Assembly: GCA_963743875.1 (NCBI GenBank)
Contig: CAVURM010000001.1
Coordinates: forward strand, 558,001-622,000
DNA: 64,000 nt
Origin: RHKX01 sp963743875
GTDB taxonomy: Bacteria > Actinomycetota > Thermoleophilia > Solirubrobacterales > 70-9
Direction of reading: 5' to 3'
Of this stretch, positions 33,448 to 42,429 are shown in pieces; position 1 is the first letter of the stretch; the number at the start of each line of letters is the position of its first letter. The notes beneath the pieces are model-generated. The model was not told the origin of the DNA. It saw nothing but the letters and a program-made list of their open reading frames with translations, and did no database searches. The translations under genes were made by a program, and so were the position numbers.

Positions 33448-35573
33448 CAGCTCACCCCCGCTTCGGTCGGAGCTGATCGCCTGGGCCGCCCGTCGAGCGC
33501 CGGCTGGAGCTTCGGCCCGAGCTGGGTGTAGAAAAGGCTGAGCGGGAACTCGTCGTCGCGAACGAGATCGACGAGTTGCTTGGGCTCCTCGACGTCGGGC
33601 AGGTCGCGGCGATCGGCAGCCCAGACCGAACCCTCGGTCGGCGGGACGAATCGGGCAACGAGGTCGTGTGCGGCGATCCACTGCCCGAGCTTGGAGCGGT
33701 CGATCCCGGAGTGGTAGAGCTCACCGACGAGTTCGCGGAGCCCTCCGACGCCCTCGGCGACCCTCCCCCACTCGATCACGAGCCGGTTGTCGGTCCAGTG
33801 CAGGTAACCCTCGTGATGGAGGAATGCGAACAACAGCTGCCCGCCGAGCCCGTCGTAGTTGCGAACGCGGCCGCCGGTCAGCGGGAAGCGGAAGAGCCGA
33901 TCGAAGAGGATCGCGTACTGCACGTGACGGGCGAGCGCGAAGCCCTCCGCGTCCAGCTTCACCGCCTCACCGAATGCCGTCAGATCGCAGCGGAGCTCCT
34001 CCAGCGAGTACATCCAGTAAGGGCTCCGCTGGCGGATCATGAAGGGGTCGAATGGCAGATCCCCACGCATGTGGGTCCGGTCATGGATCAGATCCCAGGC
34101 GATGAAGGCGTCCCGCGAAAGCTCCGGAGAGGCAAGCAGGCAGGCGGCGTCGGGTGGCAGGTTGAGACGCAGGATCTCCGCCGCGCTGCCGCCGACCCGG
34201 CGGAACCGCTCGGCCTCGCGGTCGCAGAAGATCGCGCCGAAGTGCGCCGGCGGGCGCTCCTTGACCGCGAACGTCTCCGGAAAGAGCACCGCGCACTCGG
34301 AGTCATACCCCGAGGTGAAATCGACGAACTCCACCGGGAGGAACTTCGCGTTGTCGTAACGGCTCTCCAGCTCGACCGCCCAGCGCGGCCACGGAACCCT
34401 GACGATCAGTGCCTCAAAGCAGGTGTCGGGCGAGCCGTTCTGCTTGTACATCGGGAAGACGACGAGGTGCTCGACGCCGTCGCGACGGTCGCGCTCCGGC
34501 CTGAACGCCTCGATCGAGCGCCGGAAGTCCGGCGCCCCGAAACCAGAATCAACCCACTCGTCGAGATCCTCACCGAGTGCGGCGATGTATTCGCCCTGGT
34601 GCGGGAAGTGACGCACCAACGCCACCGAGCCCTCCTTGATCTCGGCGACCAGTGCGCGCAGGCGGTCCTGATCGGCCCCCTCGGCGTCGACGGCGCCGTT
34701 CGGGCTCTGATGGGTACGGAGTTCCTCGACCGCGCCGCGGATCCGTTTCCAGGCCGGGTCGGCCGCGGCCGCGGATTCGACCGGCTCGCCCTCCGCGCCG
34801 AACGCAGGCTCCGCGGCGTAGTAGGCCAGGTTGACCCAGAAGGCTTCGTGGTCGAGTGCGCCGATGCAGTCGTCGCCGAACAGGTCGGAGTCGGCGAGGA
34901 CGACAACCCGGCCGGAGCCATGGCTCGTCACCGCCGCGAGCGGTGCGGTCGCCGGGGCGGCCGTCGCCGACGTCTGTGCGATGACCTGAGCGCCGTTGGA
35001 GAGGGCGAGGGTCCCGGTCCGGTAGAAGCAGGCCTCGCTGACGCCCGCGAGCGGATCGGCGCCGGTCGCCCCGGGCGAATCGACCAGGTCGGCGAGGACC
35101 CAGCTCGGCGCGTCCCCGCGATGGCGCTCGTAGTCCTGGACGGTGGTGTTCTCGATCTCGATCCCGAATCGCGCGAGCAACTCGTTGAGGTTGTTGCCGT
35201 ACTTCTCCTGCTCGGTCTCGCCGAGCACGATCAGCCCGCCCCCGCCCTCGACCCAGGATGCGATCGCCTCGATCTCGGCGTCGCTGAGTCGAGGATCGCC
35301 CTCGCCGGTGGTCGATTCCCATCGAGGGTCGGACGGGTGAGCGATGACGAGCACGTCGGCCGTTCCCAGCAGACCGGCGTCGATCGGCGCAGAGGCGTTC
35401 GCCCGGACGACGAAATCGCGCCGCTCCAACGCCTCGGCGGCGGCCTTCAACGAGGCATCCGCGGGGTGGGTGCCCTGCATCCGCTCGGCGACCTCAGCCC
35501 GAATCGACCACGATTCCGAGTGGGCCTCGTCGAAGACGATCCTGGCTCGCTTGCTGTGCTCTGAAGTGTCCAT
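33447..35573 (-). CDS. DUF6421-like protein with N-terminal glutamine-amidotransferase-like domain
   Basis: 708 residues. Residues 1-270 resemble a class-I GATase-like / DUF4350-type Rossmann domain: RIVFDEAHSESWSIRAEVAE, DVLVIAHPSDPRWE, ASWVEGGGGLIVLGETEQ and GSGRVVVLADSDLFGDD, without a clear catalytic triad. Residues about 290-690 match my memory of DUF6421: LVAEIKEGSVALVRHFPHQG, ERFRRVGGSAAEILRLNLPP, AFIAWDLIHDRTHMRGDLPF (a His-rich segment), then LFAFLHHEGYLHWTDNRLVI. Function unknown. GGAGG precedes ATG 35573. It is the first gene of a coupled unit with an SDR and a threonine aldolase. Whether the N-terminal fusion is usual for the family needs a search. Confidence 0.65.
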   Translation of the reverse strand: MDTSEHSKRARIVFDEAHSESWSIRAEVAERMQGTHPADASLKAAAEALERRDFVVRANASAPIDAGLLGTADVLVIAHPSDPRWESTTGEGDPRLSDAEIEAIASWVEGGGGLIVLGETEQEKYGNNLNELLARFGIEIENTTVQDYERHRGDAPSWVLADLVDSPGATGADPLAGVSEACFYRTGTLALSNGAQVIAQTSATAAPATAPLAAVTSHGSGRVVVLADSDLFGDDCIGALDHEAFWVNLAYYAAEPAFGAEGEPVESAAAADPAWKRIRGAVEELRTHQSPNGAVDAEGADQDRLRALVAEIKEGSVALVRHFPHQGEYIAALGEDLDEWVDSGFGAPDFRRSIEAFRPERDRRDGVEHLVVFPMYKQNGSPDTCFEALIVRVPWPRWAVELESRYDNAKFLPVEFVDFTSGYDSECAVLFPETFAVKERPPAHFGAIFCDREAERFRRVGGSAAEILRLNLPPDAACLLASPELSRDAFIAWDLIHDRTHMRGDLPFDPFMIRQRSPYWMYSLEELRCDLTAFGEAVKLDAEGFALARHVQYAILFDRLFRFPLTGGRVRNYDGLGGQLLFAFLHHEGYLHWTDNRLVIEWGRVAEGVGGLRELVGELYHSGIDRSKLGQWIAAHDLVARFVPPTEGSVWAADRRDLPDVEEPKQLVDLVRDDEFPLSLFYTQLGPKLQPALDGRPRRSAPTEAGVS

Positions 35574-35586
35574 GGGTACCTCCAAG

Positions 35587-37392
35587 TTAGCGGGCCTGAG
35601 TGCCTGGAACCACGCCGACTCCCCCCTGCTGCGCGGACGCGATCTCGGTCAGGAGGGCACCTCTCTGCTTCTGCATCGCGACCCGCTCCTCAGGCTTGAG
35701 CTTCTCGGCGTGGCGCAACCCGCGATCAAGGCGGTTCACCTCGACGAGCATCCAGCGAAACTCGAGGTTCTGAGCGGTGGGCGGCTCGCCCTCGAGGGCC
35801 TGCAGCCTGGAGATCGCGTTGATCAGGGAGGAGTCCGATTCCCCGAGGCCGTCGAGCGGATCCTCGAAATGGTCCCGCAACCTCTCACACGTCGCGGCCA
35901 GGATTGGCGAGGTGAAATGCTCGGGCGTAAGGCGGTCGATGTAGGCCGAACCCAGGCCCGGCTCGGCTGCCAGGCAGAGGGCCAGCAGCTTCGCCTCCAA
36001 CCGCTCGTCCTTGGTCGGCTCTCGCCTCGGCCTGCTCGGCGCCGCCGCCTCGGACTGCTGCGGGACCGACGGCGGTCGGCTGCCGGCGCCCGATCGCATC
36101 CTGCCGGCCACCATCTCGGGCGGTGCGTCGAGCCGGTCAGCGATCTCGCGGACCATCTCCTGGCGGGTGATCGTCTCCCCCATCCCGACCAGAACCGGGA
36201 CCACCTCGTCCAGCGCCCGGTCTCGCCCCGGCGGCGTCGAGAGATCGGCGTCCCCAAGGATCGCGCGGACGTGGAAGACGGCCAGGTCGACGGCCCCCGC
36301 GAGAGCCTCCCGAAGCCGGCCGGAGCCCTCCTCCGACGCCATCATCTCGGCCGGGTCCTCTCCCTCGGGCATCGCCGCGACCATCAGCCTGAGCCGACCG
36401 CTGCCGGCGACCCGCTGGGCCCTCAGCATCGCCTCCCGCCCGGCCCGGTCGGCATCGAGGGCAAGCACGACCTCCTCCGCGTAGCTGCCGAGCAGCTTGA
36501 GTTGGTCGGGGGTGATCGCCGTGCCCATCACCGCGACCGTCTCCTCGACCCCCGCCCCGTGCAGTGCGAGCACGTCTGTGTAGCCCTCGACCACGACCGC
36601 CCGCCCGCCGCGGGCGATCGGCCCGCGCGCCCGGTCGATCCCATAGAGCGTGCGACTTTTGCGATAGACCTCGCTCTCGGGCGAATTCAGGTATTTCGGC
36701 TTGGCGTCAGGGCCCATGCCGCGAGCGCCGAATCCGACCACGCGACCGCGGTGGTCGCGGACCGGGAAGGCGATCCGGGCGCGGAAGCGGTCGTAGTGGC
36801 TGCCGGGTTTGTTCTGGGACCGCTGGATCAGTCCGGCGGCCAGCAGCTCGTCGATCGAGTAGCCGGCGCGCTGTCCGCGGGTCAGCACCGAATCCCAGGC
36901 GCTCGGGGCGAAGCCGACCCCGAAGTTGCGCAGCACCTCCTCCCCCAGCCCCCGCTCCTCGGTCAGGTAGGCCCGCGCCTTCGCGGCCTTGGGCGATTCC
37001 CAGAGGAAGGCCTCGTAGAAGGCGGCGACGCGCTCCAGCGCCTCGCCGAGCCGTCCGCGGCGCCGGCGCGCCTCCTCTGCCTGCGGATCCTCGGCGTCTC
37101 GTTCGACCTCGACGCCGTAGCGCTCGGCGAGCGCCTCCACCGCATCGGGGAAGGCGAGCCCCTCCTTCTCCTGGACGAAACGGATCGTGTCCCCGCCGGC
37201 CTCACACCCGAAGCAGTAGTAGAAGCCGTCGCGCGGCTTGACCGAGAACGACGGCGTCCGCTCGTCATGGAAGGGACAGAGCCCGACGAATCGCTCCCCC
37301 TGGCGCCGCAGATCGGTGTAGGCCGAGACGACCTCGACGATGTCCGCGGACTCGCGGACGCGCTCGATCGTCTCGGGGGTGAAACGGCTCAT
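35587..37392 (-). CDS. dnaG: DNA primase
   Basis: 601 residues. Makes RNA primers at the replication fork. The CHC2 zinc finger is CPFHDERTPSFSV...YYCFGCEAGGD (about residues 39-67). The catalytic core follows with FPVRDHRGRVVGFGAR and the TOPRIM part AVVVEGYTDVLALHGAGV and VVLALDADRAGREA with its acidic residues. The C-terminal 190 residues are the helicase-binding region, less conserved, with a Pro/Arg linker near residue 440. Length is normal. It follows dgt on the same strand at 97 bases. The rpoD gene that often follows dnaG is not here. Confidence 0.93.
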   Translation of the reverse strand: MSRFTPETIERVRESADIVEVVSAYTDLRRQGERFVGLCPFHDERTPSFSVKPRDGFYYCFGCEAGGDTIRFVQEKEGLAFPDAVEALAERYGVEVERDAEDPQAEEARRRRGRLGEALERVAAFYEAFLWESPKAAKARAYLTEERGLGEEVLRNFGVGFAPSAWDSVLTRGQRAGYSIDELLAAGLIQRSQNKPGSHYDRFRARIAFPVRDHRGRVVGFGARGMGPDAKPKYLNSPESEVYRKSRTLYGIDRARGPIARGGRAVVVEGYTDVLALHGAGVEETVAVMGTAITPDQLKLLGSYAEEVVLALDADRAGREAMLRAQRVAGSGRLRLMVAAMPEGEDPAEMMASEEGSGRLREALAGAVDLAVFHVRAILGDADLSTPPGRDRALDEVVPVLVGMGETITRQEMVREIADRLDAPPEMVAGRMRSGAGSRPPSVPQQSEAAAPSRPRREPTKDERLEAKLLALCLAAEPGLGSAYIDRLTPEHFTSPILAATCERLRDHFEDPLDGLGESDSSLINAISRLQALEGEPPTAQNLEFRWMLVEVNRLDRGLRHAEKLKPEERVAMQKQRGALLTEIASAQQGGVGVVPGTQAR

Positions 37393-37489
37393 CTACCCAA
37401 GAATGCCGTGCGCGCCGAACATGCGCCCCCTCAAGGGCCGGAAATCTCCGCGATTCACCGCAAATCGCCGCAAGAACCGTTCGAATCGG

Positions 37490-38509
37490 TCAGAGCCGGG
37501 ACTCCTCCGGGAGTGCAAACCGGCGGAAGGTGGCGATGCAGAAGCGGTCCGTCATCCCGGCGACATAGTCGGTCACCTGCTGCAGCGGATCATCCCCGGG
37601 CCTCCCCGGCGACATCTGGTCGGGGTGGGCGAGGTAGTGGTCGATCAGCGTCGTCAGCGTGAGCAGGACGCGCTCGTGCTCGGAGCGAGCTGCCGCCCCG
37701 AGGTAGACGCGGTCGAACATGAACTTCCGGAGGCGCAGCATAGCCCCGCCCATCTCGTCGCTCTGGACGATGTCGCCGGCCTCGCGGGAGTGCTCGACGA
37801 TGTCTCGCACCAGCGCGTCGATCCGGGCCGAGCCGGTCGGGCCGAGCCGGTCGATCTGCTCGGCCGGCAGGTCCCCCTCGGAGATCACCCCGGCCCGCAC
37901 GGCGTCGTCGATGTCGTGGTTGATGTAGGCGACGCGGTCGACGAGCCGGACGACCCGGCCCTCGAGGGTCGCCGGCTTGAGCGAGCCGGTGTGGTTGAGG
38001 ATTCCGTCGCGGACCTGGTCGGTGAGGTTGAGGCCCTGACCCGCGCGCTCGAGATGCTCGACCAGCCGCAACGAGTGCTCGTTGTGGCGGAATCCGCCGC
38101 CTCCCCGCTCCTTGATCGCATCGTCGAGGACCTCCTCGCCGATGTGGCCGAACGGCGGGTGGCCGAGATCGTGACCGAGGCCGATCGCCTCAGTCAGGTC
38201 CTCATTCAGGCCGAGGGCCCGGGAGACGGTGCGGGCGATGAAGCAGGTCTCGAGGGTGTGCGTGAGGCGCGTCCGGTAGTGGTCTCCCTCAGGGGCGATG
38301 AAGACCTGGGTCTTGTGCTTGAGGCGGCGGAACGCCTTGGAGTGAGCGATCCGGTCGCGATCGCGCTGAAACGGGGTCCGGACGGGACTGTCGGGCTCCG
38401 GCCGCTGCCTGTGGGCGGGATAGGAACGAGCCGCCCGCTCCCAGAGGTAGGTCTGCTCGAGCGACCGGATGCGCTGCTCGAACTCGGTGGCGTCGGGCGA
38501 CGAAGACAT
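37490..38509 (-). CDS. dgt: dGTPase-like HD phosphohydrolase
   Basis: 339 residues. Cleaves dGTP or other dNTPs to the nucleoside and triphosphate. Motifs of the family: RTPFQRDRDRIAHSKAFRRL, then the HD metal site RTRLTHTLETCFIARTV and AIGLGHDLGHPPFGHIGEEV, and FRHNEHSLRLVEHLE. The C-terminal half contains VDRVAYINHDIDDAVRAG. ATG 38509 lies seven bases after the recO stop, so recO and dgt are probably cotranscribed with dnaG downstream. A longer upstream reading of the frame overlaps recO and is rejected. Confidence 0.9.
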   Translation of the reverse strand: MSSSPDATEFEQRIRSLEQTYLWERAARSYPAHRQRPEPDSPVRTPFQRDRDRIAHSKAFRRLKHKTQVFIAPEGDHYRTRLTHTLETCFIARTVSRALGLNEDLTEAIGLGHDLGHPPFGHIGEEVLDDAIKERGGGGFRHNEHSLRLVEHLERAGQGLNLTDQVRDGILNHTGSLKPATLEGRVVRLVDRVAYINHDIDDAVRAGVISEGDLPAEQIDRLGPTGSARIDALVRDIVEHSREAGDIVQSDEMGGAMLRLRKFMFDRVYLGAAARSEHERVLLTLTTLIDHYLAHPDQMSPGRPGDDPLQQVTDYVAGMTDRFCIATFRRFALPEESRL

Positions 38510-38516
38510 CGGCGCC

Positions 38517-39254
38517 TCAGGCGACCGCGCGAAGGTTGACGTGAGCATGATGGGAGAGGGTGTCGCCGATCGCCCGCTCGACCTGACGGAGCGAGCTCTC
38601 GGTGGCCGATGGAAGCTCGGCGATCGGCCGACCGATCGCCGCGACCATGAACCGGTGCGCCTCGGAGCTGATCGGGAAGCCGCCGGCCTCACAGGAGCCG
38701 CAGACGACGCCGCCGGCCGCTCCCGAGAACGAGACGATCCCCTCCCGCTCCCCGCAACGGGCGCAGGCACCGAGCTCGGGTGAGAACCCGGCCGCGAGCG
38801 CCAGCTTGAGGCGGAACGCGAGGCCGACCGCCCGCGGGCCCGGCCCGTCGGTCCTCCCGTCGCTGCGCGCGAGGTCGTCGAGCAGGGACAGGTAGCGACA
38901 GAGCAGGTTGTAGGCGGGGCGGTTCGGCTCCGCCGAGTCGAGCAGGCGCAGAACCGCATCGCAGCCGCGCGCGGCGGAATCGATGGCGGAGCCGTCGGAG
39001 CGCAAGTGCGAGTAACCGTCGACGGTCGACGCCCCCGTCACCGTGCAGAGATCGCTACGGCCCTCGTGCAGCATCAGATCGAGCCGGAAGAACGGCTCGA
39101 GCCGCCCGCCGAAGCGGGATTTGGGACGCCGCGAGCCCTTCGCGATCGCGTTGACCCGCCCGCGCTCGGCCGTGTAGAGGTGGAGGATCCGATCCGCCTC
39201 CCCGTAGCGGATGCTGCGCAGCACGACACCTTCTGTCTTGAAGCTTCCAGGCAT
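38517..39254 (-). CDS. recO: DNA repair protein RecO
   Basis: 245 residues. Helps load RecA onto SSB-coated DNA in the RecFOR pathway. N-terminal OB fold: KTEGVVLRSIRYGEADRILH and VNAIAKGSRRPKSRFGGRLE, which is diagnostic. The middle is helical, and a CxxC...CxxC zinc finger is at ACARCGEREG and VVCGSCEAGGF. ATG 39254 places the first strand correctly. It lies between mutM (38 bases upstream) and dgt on the same strand. Confidence 0.9.
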   Translation of the reverse strand: MPGSFKTEGVVLRSIRYGEADRILHLYTAERGRVNAIAKGSRRPKSRFGGRLEPFFRLDLMLHEGRSDLCTVTGASTVDGYSHLRSDGSAIDSAARGCDAVLRLLDSAEPNRPAYNLLCRYLSLLDDLARSDGRTDGPGPRAVGLAFRLKLALAAGFSPELGACARCGEREGIVSFSGAAGGVVCGSCEAGGFPISSEAHRFMVAAIGRPIAELPSATESSLRQVERAIGDTLSHHAHVNLRAVA

Positions 39255-39292
39255 GGGGATCCACCTCGAAGGATGACGACCGATCCGGTCGG

Positions 39293-40195
39293 TCAGGCCC
39301 GGATCCGCTTGCGGCGTCTGCGGAGGCGAACCTGACAACCGGGGCAGAAGTAGGTCGACCGGCCCGAGACCACGATCCGGTTGATCCGCTCCCCGCAGCG
39401 CGGGCAATCCCGGCCGGCTCGGGTGTGAACCAGGAACTCATCCTGCATCGAGCCCTGCTCGCCCCGCGAGTCAAGGTAGTCGTCGATCGAGGCGCCCCCG
39501 TTGCGGAGGCCCTCCTCGAGTGCCTCGACGATGCCCTCCCGCAGCGCCTCCCAGTGCATCGGGCGCATCGAACCGGCTGGCGACAGCGGGTGCAGCTCGG
39601 CCCGGTGAAGCGCCTCGTCGGCGTAGATGTTGCCGATCCCGGCGATTCCCTTCTGATCGAGCAGGAATGACTTCAGCGGAGCCCTCCGACCCTCGGCGAT
39701 CCGCCCGATCAGCTCGGCGGTCATCTCCTCCTGGAGCGGCTCGACTCCGATCCGGGAGTCGAGATACGGATCGAGCTCCCCGGCCGGCAGCAGCGATGCG
39801 TGGCCGAAGCGCCGGGGGTCGGTGAACTGCAGCAGCCGGCCGTCGTCGAGCTCGATCTCCGCCCGCAGATGCGACGGACCCGTGGGGGACTCGGACTCGT
39901 ACAGGCGCGCACCGCCGAGGCGCCGCGCCTCCTCTCCGCGCTCGGCCAGCAGCAGATTGCCGGTCATCCGCAGGTGCATCACGAGCGTGGCCCCGTCGTC
40001 GAGGCCGACGAGCAGGTACTTCCCCCGGCGCCCGACGCTCTCGATCCGACGGCCGAGCAGCCCCGCCACGATCAGCGCCGACCGCTCGGGCCGCGTCCAA
40101 CGCTCGTCGAGGACGGTTGCGCCGACGAGTGTTCGTCCCGTGAGCTCGGGTTCGAGTTGGCGGCGAATGGTCTCGACCTCGGGCAGCTCTGGCAT
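39293..40195 (-). CDS. mutM: formamidopyrimidine-DNA glycosylase
   Basis: 300 residues. Removes oxidised purines such as 8-oxoguanine and cuts the abasic site. Start ATG 40195 gives the required MPELPEVETIRR terminus, in which Pro becomes the nucleophile after Met removal, with Glu3; another ATG six bases upstream would bury it. Also seen: RRGKYLLVGLDDG with the catalytic lysine, DPRRFG, the helix-two-turn-helix GIAGIGNIYADEALHRA, and the C-terminal zinc finger CPRCG...YFCPGC. A strongly basic tail (RLRRRRKRIRA) extends beyond the finger. Confidence 0.93.
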   Translation of the reverse strand: MPELPEVETIRRQLEPELTGRTLVGATVLDERWTRPERSALIVAGLLGRRIESVGRRGKYLLVGLDDGATLVMHLRMTGNLLLAERGEEARRLGGARLYESESPTGPSHLRAEIELDDGRLLQFTDPRRFGHASLLPAGELDPYLDSRIGVEPLQEEMTAELIGRIAEGRRAPLKSFLLDQKGIAGIGNIYADEALHRAELHPLSPAGSMRPMHWEALREGIVEALEEGLRNGGASIDDYLDSRGEQGSMQDEFLVHTRAGRDCPRCGERINRIVVSGRSTYFCPGCQVRLRRRRKRIRA

Positions 40196-40230
40196 AGGCA
40201 CAGGAGCCTAGGCCAACGAAAGCCTGACAC

Positions 40231-40309
40231 CCTGCCAGGCGGCAACACCGCGCCGCGGCCAGGCTCGTGGGTGGTTTCAATCGCCTGCCGAGCGGCAACA
40301 CCACGCCGG
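40231..40309. repeat. imperfect direct repeat upstream of mutM
   Basis: CCTGCCAGGCGGCAACACCG (40231-40250) recurs as CCTGCCGAGCGGCAACACCA (40284-40303), each followed by CGCCG. The two copies lie in the gap between xerD and mutM. Role unknown. Confidence 0.6.
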
Positions 40310-40355
40310 CCGACCGGACCGGACGCGCAGCGGAGGATCCGGTTGGAGTTATCTA

Positions 40356-41357
40356 CTACGCCTTCGCCCTCGGGTGCGCGTCGAAGTAGACCTCTTTGAT
40401 CCGGTCGGCGGAGAGGTGGGTGTAGATCTGGGTGGTGGCGACATCGGCGTGACCGAGCATCTCCTGGACCGAGCGCAGGTCGCACCCGCCTGAGAGCAGA
40501 TGGGTGGCGAAGCTGTGGCGGAGCGTGTGAGGGCTCATCCGGTCGCCCAGGCCGACCTGCTTGGCGCGCCCCTGGATCACCTTGTAAAGCCCTTGCCTGG
40601 AGAGGCCGCCGCCGCGCTGGTTGAGAAAGAGGGCGCGGACGTCGGAGCCGGCGGCCATCTCGCCGCGACCGGCGCGGAGGTAGCGCTTGACGGCGGCGTT
40701 CGCCTCGCGGCCGAGCGGCACGATTCGCTCCTTGGAGCCCTTGCCATGGGCGCGGAGGAAGCCACGCTTGAGGTCGATGGAGCCGACCTCGAGTCCTGTT
40801 GTCTCAGATGCCCGCAGGCCGCAGCCGTACATGACCTCGAGGATCGCGCGATCGCGGAGGTCGGCCGGTTTACCGCCGTTCACCGAGTCGACCAGGCGCT
40901 TGACCTCGGAGTAGCTCAGGACCTTCGGCAGGGAGCGACCCTTGCGCGGCGGCCGGATGTTCGCCGTCGGATCGGCGTCGATCAGCTCAGCGCGGCGCAG
41001 GTGGCGATAGAAGGAGCGCAGGCAAGCGGTCTTCCGGTTGAGGGTCGCCGGGCTGCAGGGCGGCTTTTCCTCGCCTCCTGCGGCCAGCTCGGCGAGGAAG
41101 TCCGCGACGTCCTCGCCCCCGGCCTCAACCGGCCCCTTGCCGCGCGTCGCGAGGAATGCCCCGTACTGGAGCAGATCGGTCCGGTAGGCGGACAGCGTGT
41201 TGCGGGAGAGCCCCCGCTCGAACTCCAGGTAGGCGAGGAAGTCGAGCAGCAGCCCCTCGAATCGGGCATCGACGTCTGATTCTGGGATCGCGGCAGCAGC
41301 GGGCACTCCCTCAGGTTTCGGCTGGGCGGCAGGACCCCTGCCGGTGCAACCAGGCAC
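40356..41357 (-). CDS. xerD: tyrosine recombinase XerD/XerC
   Basis: 333 residues from GTG 41357, or about 316 from GTG 41306; the start is uncertain since Xer proteins normally have about 300 residues. It resolves chromosome dimers at dif. N-terminal SAM-like domain: LDFLAYLEFERGLSRNTLSAY. Catalytic domain: Arg in YGCGLRASE, Lys in HGKGSKER, HTLRHSFATHLL with His-x-x-Arg, the second His in LGHADVATTQ and nucleophile Tyr in IYTHLS. All six catalytic residues are present, so this is the housekeeping recombinase and not the island integrase. Neighbours are DUF3866 upstream and mutM downstream. Confidence 0.88.
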   Translation of the reverse strand: MPGCTGRGPAAQPKPEGVPAAAAIPESDVDARFEGLLLDFLAYLEFERGLSRNTLSAYRTDLLQYGAFLATRGKGPVEAGGEDVADFLAELAAGGEEKPPCSPATLNRKTACLRSFYRHLRRAELIDADPTANIRPPRKGRSLPKVLSYSEVKRLVDSVNGGKPADLRDRAILEVMYGCGLRASETTGLEVGSIDLKRGFLRAHGKGSKERIVPLGREANAAVKRYLRAGRGEMAAGSDVRALFLNQRGGGLSRQGLYKVIQGRAKQVGLGDRMSPHTLRHSFATHLLSGGCDLRSVQEMLGHADVATTQIYTHLSADRIKEVYFDAHPRAKA

Positions 41358-41378
41358 CCGTCGCGCGGCGGGTCAGTT

Positions 41379-42428
41379 TCAGCGCCCGAGCGTCAGCTCC
41401 GCCAGCGCCGCTCCTGCCGCAAGCGGGGCGGCGAAGAACAGGCGATCCTCGTCCAGGTCCCGACCCATCGTGCGCTGCGGAAGCCCGGATTCCGCGTAAC
41501 CGGGCAGATCGACGGGGAACTCCCGGAGACGGTGAAGCCCGCCCCGAGCCTCCTCGAGGGCCACGACCGGCTCGCCGGCTGCCACGGGCCACAGATCATC
41601 GAGCCCGCGCGGCACCGGCAGCTCTACGCCGCCGAGCAGCAGCTCGAGGACCGAACGGGTGTGGTGGCTGAGGCCCAGATGCCGCGGCCGCGGATCGCCG
41701 GCGGACATCCGCGGGGAGATGATCGTCGGCAGGCCCAGCGCCAGGGCGCCGTGTGCAGCCTCGAGCGCGGCCATCCCGCCGTGGCCGTAGCGAGTCGACG
41801 AGCCGAGGATCCCCGGGCCCGGACCGACGATCACGGCATCCCACTCGTCGCCCTCGGCCGATGCGTGAAGGGCGCCGACGAGGCTGATCGCCTCGCGCTC
41901 GCCCCCGTATGAGGGCGAGGCCGTGATCGCTCCCGCGATCAGGCCCCGCTCGCGCAGTTCCCTGAGATCCCCCGAAAGCGAGCCCGGCAGCCCGCCTCCG
42001 GCCGCCTGGATGAAACCGACTCGGAGCGATCCCGATCGACCGGCCGCCCACGCCGCCGGGGCGAGATGCCCATGCAGCGGTAACACGAGGACGGGCAGCA
42101 TTCTCGCGGGCAGGGCGGCAGCGTCCGCCGGGAGCTCCACCGGATCAACCGCGTGCTGGATCGAGCTGTAGTTCAGCTTCATGACGTGCACCCCCGCCGG
42201 CGGATCGCCGCCGTCGAGACCCCGGGTGAGGTTGACGTGGACGATGTCGTAGCCGCCCGAGCCCAGCCCCAGGTCCAGCGCGGCCGTGTTGACCACGACA
42301 TCGTCACCGGCCTCGACCGGCCCGACCATGGTCTCGTCCGCCCAGGCCCGCCGGCGCTCGCCATCGACCTCGACCGTGAGCTCCCCGAGATCGGCCTCCA
42401 GGACGGTCCCGCGACGGAGTTTCAACAT
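41379..42428 (-). CDS. DUF3866-family protein
   Basis: 349 residues, no signal or membrane helix. Recognised by LKLNYSSIQHAV-like sequence (MKLNYSSIQHAVDPVE) at about residues 85-100, LPVLVLPLHGHLAPAAWAA, VGPGPGILGSSTRYGHGGMA and LGLSHHTRSVLELLLGGVE. The first 60 residues form a small beta-barrel. The family is found in Firmicutes and Actinobacteria near Xer or peptidase genes and has no known function. It starts one base after the end of the M20 peptidase gene, so the two are coupled. Confidence 0.8.
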   Translation of the reverse strand: MLKLRRGTVLEADLGELTVEVDGERRRAWADETMVGPVEAGDDVVVNTAALDLGLGSGGYDIVHVNLTRGLDGGDPPAGVHVMKLNYSSIQHAVDPVELPADAAALPARMLPVLVLPLHGHLAPAAWAAGRSGSLRVGFIQAAGGGLPGSLSGDLRELRERGLIAGAITASPSYGGEREAISLVGALHASAEGDEWDAVIVGPGPGILGSSTRYGHGGMAALEAAHGALALGLPTIISPRMSAGDPRPRHLGLSHHTRSVLELLLGGVELPVPRGLDDLWPVAAGEPVVALEEARGGLHRLREFPVDLPGYAESGLPQRTMGRDLDEDRLFFAAPLAAGAALAELTLGR

Positions 42429-42429
42429 C

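Noticed and set aside
33576..37662. Very long plus-strand reading frames (over 650 codons) opposite the DUF6421-like gene and dnaG
   Set aside because: They are antisense to genes with strong family motifs, are Arg/Pro/Ala/Gly-biased without any recognisable motif, and arise from codon bias in GC-rich DNA.
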